Source: Panagrolaimus kolymaensis (taxonomy: Eukaryota; Nematoda; Chromadorea; Rhabditida; Panagrolaimidae). From it: a DNA stretch of 64,000 bases. Shown piece after piece: positions 60,101 to 64,000 of this stretch. The notes below the pieces were generated by a model. It did no database searches. It worked only from the letters and a program-made list of their open reading frames with translations, and was not told the origin of the DNA. The stretch covers positions 372,001 through 436,000 of the forward strand of contig JAJQJQ010000036.1 of NCBI GenBank assembly GCA_028622995.1, written 5' to 3'. The position numbers and the translations under genes were made by a program. Every line of letters starts with the position of its first letter. Within the stretch, counting starts at the first letter, position 1.

Positions 60101-63100
60101 TTTCTTGTAAGAAATATATGTGACAGTCACCTGGTGGCAAGAAAAGAAAAAAAATGATAGAAAATTGCCATCGAGACTGTCGTCCCATAAAAAAAATCAT
60201 CATCATCGTTTATTGTTATTATTTGTTTGTTGTTTCAACAATCTGCTTTTCTTTTTTTCTTTTGGTTTCTTAAAAACACAAAAATAAAAAATAAAAAGCT
60301 TTTAAAAAAAGCGATTGTCGTCAGTCAGCTGCCAAAGTCTCTCTTCTCTACCTTTAATAAAAGCTCTCGTATTTTTTTTTTTGGCTCTTCTTCCTTTTCC
60401 TCGCTTGCTTGTCTTTTTTTCTTTCTCCTTATCCAAATATTTTCTCAGACATGCGCGCTCTTTCTTTTTTTTCCAATTCCATTTATGTGTGAAAGCATCC
60501 ATTAATATTATTATTATGGAGATATTATTTATTTTTTTATTTGATTTATGATTCCACGACAACGATCCATGAGAAAAACGTAAAAAAAAACAATATTTTT
60601 TAGTTTAGCTTTTTTTTTACGTGAAAAATAATAATATTTCCTTAAGGCAAATAGTTTTTTTTGATGGCCCTACTTTTTTTAAAAGCATTTTTATATTTAA
60701 TTATTTTTTTAATGTATTTTTAATATTTTTTAGTGAAACCTCCACCACCAAGTCAGCTTCCATCAAGGCTACCAGGAGCTGCTGCAGTAAACAGCGTTGG
60801 AATTACAGGAGCAGGAGTATCAAGATCAAAATTAAAATCACCAGGAGTTAAATCAATTCAGCCGCCATCAACGACTGGATTATCATCTTCAAATAGTAAA
60901 TTGTTGGTGAAAGCATCGAATGAGTAAGTTTATTGATTTTTAAAAGTTGGTTGATAGTAATTAAATTTGGACAATAATTTGCAAAATTATATTTCTCTCA
61001 TTTTTTTTATTAAATAGATAGTAACTTTAAAAAAGGGCGGATCTTTTTAAATTAAATTAATTTTTATTAAATAAAAAAATTCTGTTTTTTTTTAAATAAA
61101 AGAAGACAGTAATCAAAAATTAAAATTAATTGTTAAATAATTGTTATTATTTCGCTTCAACCTGTTTTTTATTTGTTGCATTTTTTGAATTACTCAGCTT
61201 TTTTTTTGCAGGACATCATTTTCTTCTGCTGCATCAACAACCAGCACGTATGCATCAATAAAATCAGCTAGCTCAACTTCGAGAAGTCTAAAACCCCCAA
61301 CTCGAATTTCAACTCCCACAACCATAAGTGCTTCTTCATCAAGATCAAATTCTCAAACTAAACTTCAAATCGATAATTCAAATAATTCCAATTCAAAAAT
61401 GATGAAACTTTTTGGATCATCATCTAAAGATAAACAACAACAAAAGAAAGTTGCCGCCGCTGAAGAAATGACAACGGCGATGCAAAATCGAAGTTCATCT
61501 TCAAGTTTATTAAAGCCAGGAAATGCTGGAACACAGATTGGAAAATCCAAAATTGCGGGATTAAAAGCTCCATCATCTTTACCAACAATGGCTTCAACTT
61601 CAAAATTATCTGGACAAAATTATAACGAAAAGGTAAATACAAAAAAAAGAAGACAGTAACAAATTTTTTTAAATTATTGGTTAATTTTTCTTACTATCAA
61701 TGATAGTAAATAATTTCTAGCAATAATTCGCGTACTTTTGTTACTCTCTTTTAATAATAAAAGCACACTTAATTTCTAGCCCCTAAAGCTGGCAGAAAGG
61801 TTTTTTTAATTGAATCGCGCATAAAAGAAAAAAGAAGTGTGCCAATAACAACAAAACAAAAAATTGAATGAACGGAGAAAATAAAGGAGGAGAGATCAAT
61901 CAATCACCTTCCTCTTATTTTCTCCTTTGGACGAGGCAATAGATAGACACAGAAAAGCGCGCAAAGAAAAAATAAAAAATAAACTCATTCATTAAGTTTA
62001 AAGCTGTTTTGTGAATGAGATATGGCTTTCTTCTGGCTGGGCCCTTAAGGCTCTAGGCTGCTATGGCATTTTTTTTTGTTGTTCCTTCGTTCATAAACCG
62101 CAAAAACATTTTTCTTTTTTTAGTTAACGGCTGTCTCTAATTATATTTTATATAGTTTTTGGCTGTTCAAAGGTCAAAATAAAATATTTTTTATTTTTGT
62201 GTTTTTAGGCGCAGATTCCACAACAGCAGCCATCATTAAGGCTTCCAACAACTTCTGGAAACAACAATATTGCTTCTTCAGGAATTGTTAAGCCCATGGT
62301 TGTTACATCGTCACAGTCGATTGGAGCACCAAATAGTGGACTTATAAAGCCTTCACAACTTGCTCCACCATCTACGGCGAATAGAGATAAAAGGTAAGTG
62401 AAGAGAAAAAAATAATTTCGAATCTTGGAAAGAGAATTAAATAATTTTTTTTAATATAATTAAAATTAGTTTTTTATTCACAAATTTATCACCAAAAATT
62501 TGAATTAAAAACAATAATTTTTCAATTTTTCTAATTGAATTTTTTTTTAGATTTTCAAAAAGCAGTGAAGAAAGTAGCGATAGTGGCGCATATTCTTTCT
62601 GTGCTTCTTCTTCAACTACAGGTACTGGTTTTGGTGTTGTTGATTCATCGTCATCATCAGCATCGATAAATTCATTTAATCATCAACAAAATAAACAACC
62701 AAAAAAAATGATTATGACCGGTTCAGAAAAAATTTCAACAAAACCGACGACGACGACAAAGAAAAATGATGATTATTCCATTCCACCACCAAATACATCC
62801 TCCATGCATAGTAGTGATTTTGATGATAGTGGAATTCATTCGGATGCAACAACAACCACAACAACAAATATGTCTTCAATAGAATTATCCTCTCATTCAC
62901 CTAATATTGTTGTAAGTTTTCAAAAGAGGGAGGAGGAGAATGAAAATTTTTATAATTTTATTTAAATTCAAACAATTAGAAAAAAAAATCCAAAGCCTTC
63001 GGTGGTTTTTCAAGGCGAAAGAAAAATTTTTTTTGACAAGAAAGTAATTTTTTTTGCTTCATGATAATTTTTTAAAACCTTTCCAAAAGAGGTCTAATTA

Positions 63101-64000
63101 AATTAAAATTTTAAGAATGTCAGCTAGAAATTTGAATATTTCCCTATCTTTTTCAAATGACTTAAAAAAAATATAATGTCTCGTAACCGAAGCCGATGAT
63201 GCTTTTTTCAAACTTTTTTTTTCATAATAAAAACATAATAAAAAAACGCTAAAAGCTTCTTCATCAAATTTATTCTTCAATACATTTATTTTTTATTTTT
63301 TTATTCTACCAACAGCAATCTTTATTTTTATTTTATTTTTTTTTGCTTGGGTTTAAATTACTTCCTTCCTTCCTAGCTCTACTCTAAAACATCTAAAAAA
63401 AGATGGCATCCTTCTTTTTCTTTCTTTCACGTTTTTCCAGAAAGAAGAAGGAAAGAAAAAATTTCTTTGACGCTTCTCCTTCTTTTTTTTTTCTTCAAAA
63501 AAAATCATCATTTCAAAAAAAAAAAGATTGACAAATAACAACATTGGCATATAAAGAAAGCATGGCATTTTTATTTGTCATTTTTTTGCTTGGTTTTTTT
63601 TACTTCAAGAATTTTTTTTAAGGATTGTGTTTTTTTGTCGTTGTTGGTTAGTTGGAACGAGAATTTCAAACAAACAAACAAAAAAAATGAAAAGTGATTG
63701 ATGGCACTTTAAATGTGGCGCCAATGTTGTTTCTTTTTTTATTTTTTCCTTGTTCTTTTTTTTTTGCTTATTAGGGCTTTTGTTTTTTTGTTTTTTCTTT
63801 AAAAGGGTTTTTAATTTCTGCGTCATTCAGTTTTTTTTCTCATATTTTTTTGATTTTGATTTTATTAAAATAAAACATGGATTTTTTTTTGCTAGAACTC
63901 TTTCACAAAATATGTTTTGTAAAATAATAAAACTTTGTTTAAAATTAATTTATTTATTTTTTGTTTCAGGACCATAAACCTGTGCTAGCTGTGAAAGGAA
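39124..64000 (+). CDS. unc-53: UNC-53/neuron navigator homolog, 5' part (runs off the window)
   Basis: Exons in full phase agreement: 39124-39258, 45785-45899, 47798-47859, 49393-49465, 53178-53400, 54575-54792, 60734-60923, 61212-61632, 62209-62393, 62551-62911, 63970-over the edge; about 671 residues seen. Exon 2 starts IYTDWANRYLIKFKLEP directly after ...LQLIP, as I recall in C. elegans UNC-53. A calponin-homology domain spans about residues 46-165 (KDPKRLIYLINAI, EILDKCLQYLARL, LGTVLSILYSLSHFKQK). Then follow long Ser/Pro/Thr-rich linkers, a KMMKLFGSSSKDK segment, SKSSEESSDSGAYS, and KPVLAVKG, each with a UNC-53 counterpart. The C-terminal coiled coil and AAA+ ATPase must lie beyond 64000. 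NAV proteins steer cell and axon migration by linking actin and microtubules. Introns reach 6.5 kb, far longer than in the neighbouring genes. Confidence 0.93.
39259..45784. other. Large first intron of the unc-53 homolog
   Basis: 6.5 kb, T-rich on the sense strand, with GTGAGT donor and TTTCAG acceptor. Apart from the candidate alternative exon at 41372 no coding signal was seen. A small hairpin AAAGACC-ccaa-GGTCTTT lies near 41735-41755. Another ATG with a donor (44447, ATGAATGGATTATTTAAAG/GTAAAT) has the wrong phase for exon 2. Confidence 0.5.
41372..41461 (+). CDS. unc-53: Candidate alternative first exon of the unc-53 homolog
   Basis: Inside the 6.5-kb first intron an ATG opens 30 codons (MKKLSSPFRKRKN ... 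IPAANNIK) that end at a GTAAAT donor in phase 0, the phase needed to join exon 2 (IYTDWANRY). Its codon use is unlike the low-complexity surroundings. Several unc-53/NAV genes use alternative first exons, so a second promoter is plausible. There is no direct proof of transcription. Confidence 0.5.
52460..52600. other. GC-rich island of unknown nature in an unc-53 intron
   Basis: About 140 bp with balanced composition (GCTGCCATGAGGCC, CGCCATCCGAGTGATAG, CAGGCGGCTGCTGCC, GACCGCAACAACCACTGACC) stands out from T/A-rich intron. A minus-strand ORF (52656-52408) covers it but has no exon-like borders. It could be a transposon relic, an intronic ncRNA or a regulatory block; I see no tRNA or snoRNA box pair that decides. 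Confidence 0.45.
57195..57366 (+). repeat. 5' LTR
   Basis: 172 bp, TG...CA borders, no difference seen from the 3' copy. It contains TCTAATAAACTGC, whose AATAAA may serve as the polyadenylation signal, and short direct repeats TGTAATGTATTGT/TTGTAATGTATATG. Confidence 0.93.
57441..57553 (+). repeat. Three tandem hairpin repeats in the retrotransposon leader
   Basis: Three imperfect copies of about 38 bp, each with TTTTTCCTGATTTTTGGTTA and AAAATC following, lie between the primer-binding site and gag. Within each, GATTTTTG and TTAAAAATC can pair, giving three similar stem-loops. Position suggests an RNA packaging or leader function, by analogy only. Confidence 0.7.
57603..59087 (+). CDS. Gag-like protein of the LTR element
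   Basis: The ATG at 57603 is the first good start in the frame; 494 residues, TAA at 59085. The first 200 residues are a helical capsid-like region (WFQRLELIFELHPGLTQRQK, YGRFQMEWNGPEQESIMEF). A Gly/Ser/Asn/Lys-rich stretch follows. Two zinc modules come next: a CTKCGKPKSSRKFKMCNKC ribbon from about residue 276, and a classical knuckle CHNCGKYGHLAVEC (residues 301-314, C-x2-C-x4-H-x4-C), both expected to bind the element RNA. The tail is Lys-rich, then acidic and helical. Codon use is more balanced in GC than the host. The frame is intact over its full length, which suggests it is under selection or newly inserted. Confidence 0.88.
   Translation: MAGNAEKPPAASGETPTTTISGRSLPSLPHFRCDLARPNGASMWFQRLELIFELHPGLTQRQKMALVLTSMNDECYEKVAAALQLTPAADVNGIKDVMVKLFDRTESVFAKRYGRFQMEWNGPEQESIMEFCARIKQNTMDFEFGKFKENELNTMTLLMSMKAEALEPLRIKILELLTADPNTSFADCEKLISTTLQTQREQKLPERTSINYAHAQQERLGDGAAERTSHGGGRGGKGRNGHGKEESGHQKDRRNSCNSNGSRSSGNSNGSSSGYCTKCGKPKSSRKFKMCNKCFKAQTRCHNCGKYGHLAVECKSGKPNGKESKYSARVNHVSEHFIGSVYPADYGMASYGVGAVVDGTSDPANAHGEGKKEKILEEWRNGFKAGKKEKKALVSPWKKEKKTVVSPAKSSSEAKKDLTWSDVVQGKHAADVPPMDEWMTTTEALEMLGDVSVTLDDMIMDMAQVEVDQMLELVQKLLSKVNERQRKAVKNKCN
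59124..59295 (+). repeat. 3' LTR
   Basis: 172 bp and identical by eye to the 5' LTR. It is preceded by the purine-rich AAGTGGTGGAGAA and followed by the target duplication CAAAT. Confidence 0.93.

Larger units (their letters stand above)
49282..61746. repeat. Dispersed GATAGTAAC...GTTACTATC hairpins in unc-53 introns
   Basis: Short inverted-repeat units of about 45-55 bp recur in these introns: 49282-49328, about 51964-52010, 52027-52076, 55480-55525, 56573-56620, 56729-56776, 59825-59876, 60952-61000, 61090-61150, 61653-61701 and 61702-61746. Each starts GATAGTAAC or a close variant (GACAGTAA), has an interior like AAATTTTGACAATATTTTT or ATATCGCTAATTTT, and mostly ends GTTACTATC/GTTACTCTC. 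None overlaps an exon. The flanking duplication is not clear. Confidence 0.6.

Overview
The window is AT-rich eukaryotic DNA and most likely a nematode nuclear genome. The evidence is a clear UNC-53/neuron navigator gene whose CH-domain start and mid-protein motifs resemble the C. elegans protein, two FLYWCH zinc-finger genes, an RBM19/Mrd1-type gene closely followed on the same strand by prefoldin 4 (operon-like), short introns ending in TTTTTAG or TTTTCAG, and splice acceptors placed directly before start codons (candidate spliced-leader sites). An AT-rich clade IV-like nematode would fit, but that is a guess. All exon models were read by eye from ORFs, splice signals and codon phase.

Layout. 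1-5340: a 134-bp satellite array with signs of a four-monomer higher-order unit, split by a 2.7-kb hAT-like element (8-bp target duplication), which itself carries a 1.2-kb palindromic mariner-like element. 5341-10010: gene-poor, with a degraded GNAT-acetyltransferase-like fragment, GC-rich hairpins, a tRNA-like Pol III box pair and a 660-bp foldback element. 10047-18808 (minus strand): a FLYWCH gene with a damaged 3' end, an SRPK-like kinase, an animal haem peroxidase without its N-terminal half, and a small membrane protein. 20888-29586: an F-box/LRR gene, prefoldin 4, an RBM19-like gene, and a gene combining FLYWCH, coiled coil and a BEN-like domain. 29690-34588: a 240-bp hAT-like MITE, an unrecognised seven-exon gene whose exon 2 is interrupted by a perfect 171-bp palindromic MITE, and an unrecognised three-exon gene with another repeat element in its first intron. 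39124-64000: the 5' part of an unc-53/NAV gene with ten complete exons plus the start of an eleventh, running off the window, with introns up to 6.5 kb. One intron holds a young 2.1-kb LTR retrotransposon with identical LTRs and only a gag gene.

The recognisable housekeeping genes (ribosomal RNA processing factor, prefoldin subunit) sit together in the compact middle part. The rest is accessory or neuronal/developmental. The strongest unusual signals are mobile elements: nested insertions in the satellite, a MITE sitting in a coding exon, a Gag-only LTR element, and a dispersed short hairpin family (GATAGTAAC ... GTTACTATC) in introns of two different genes.
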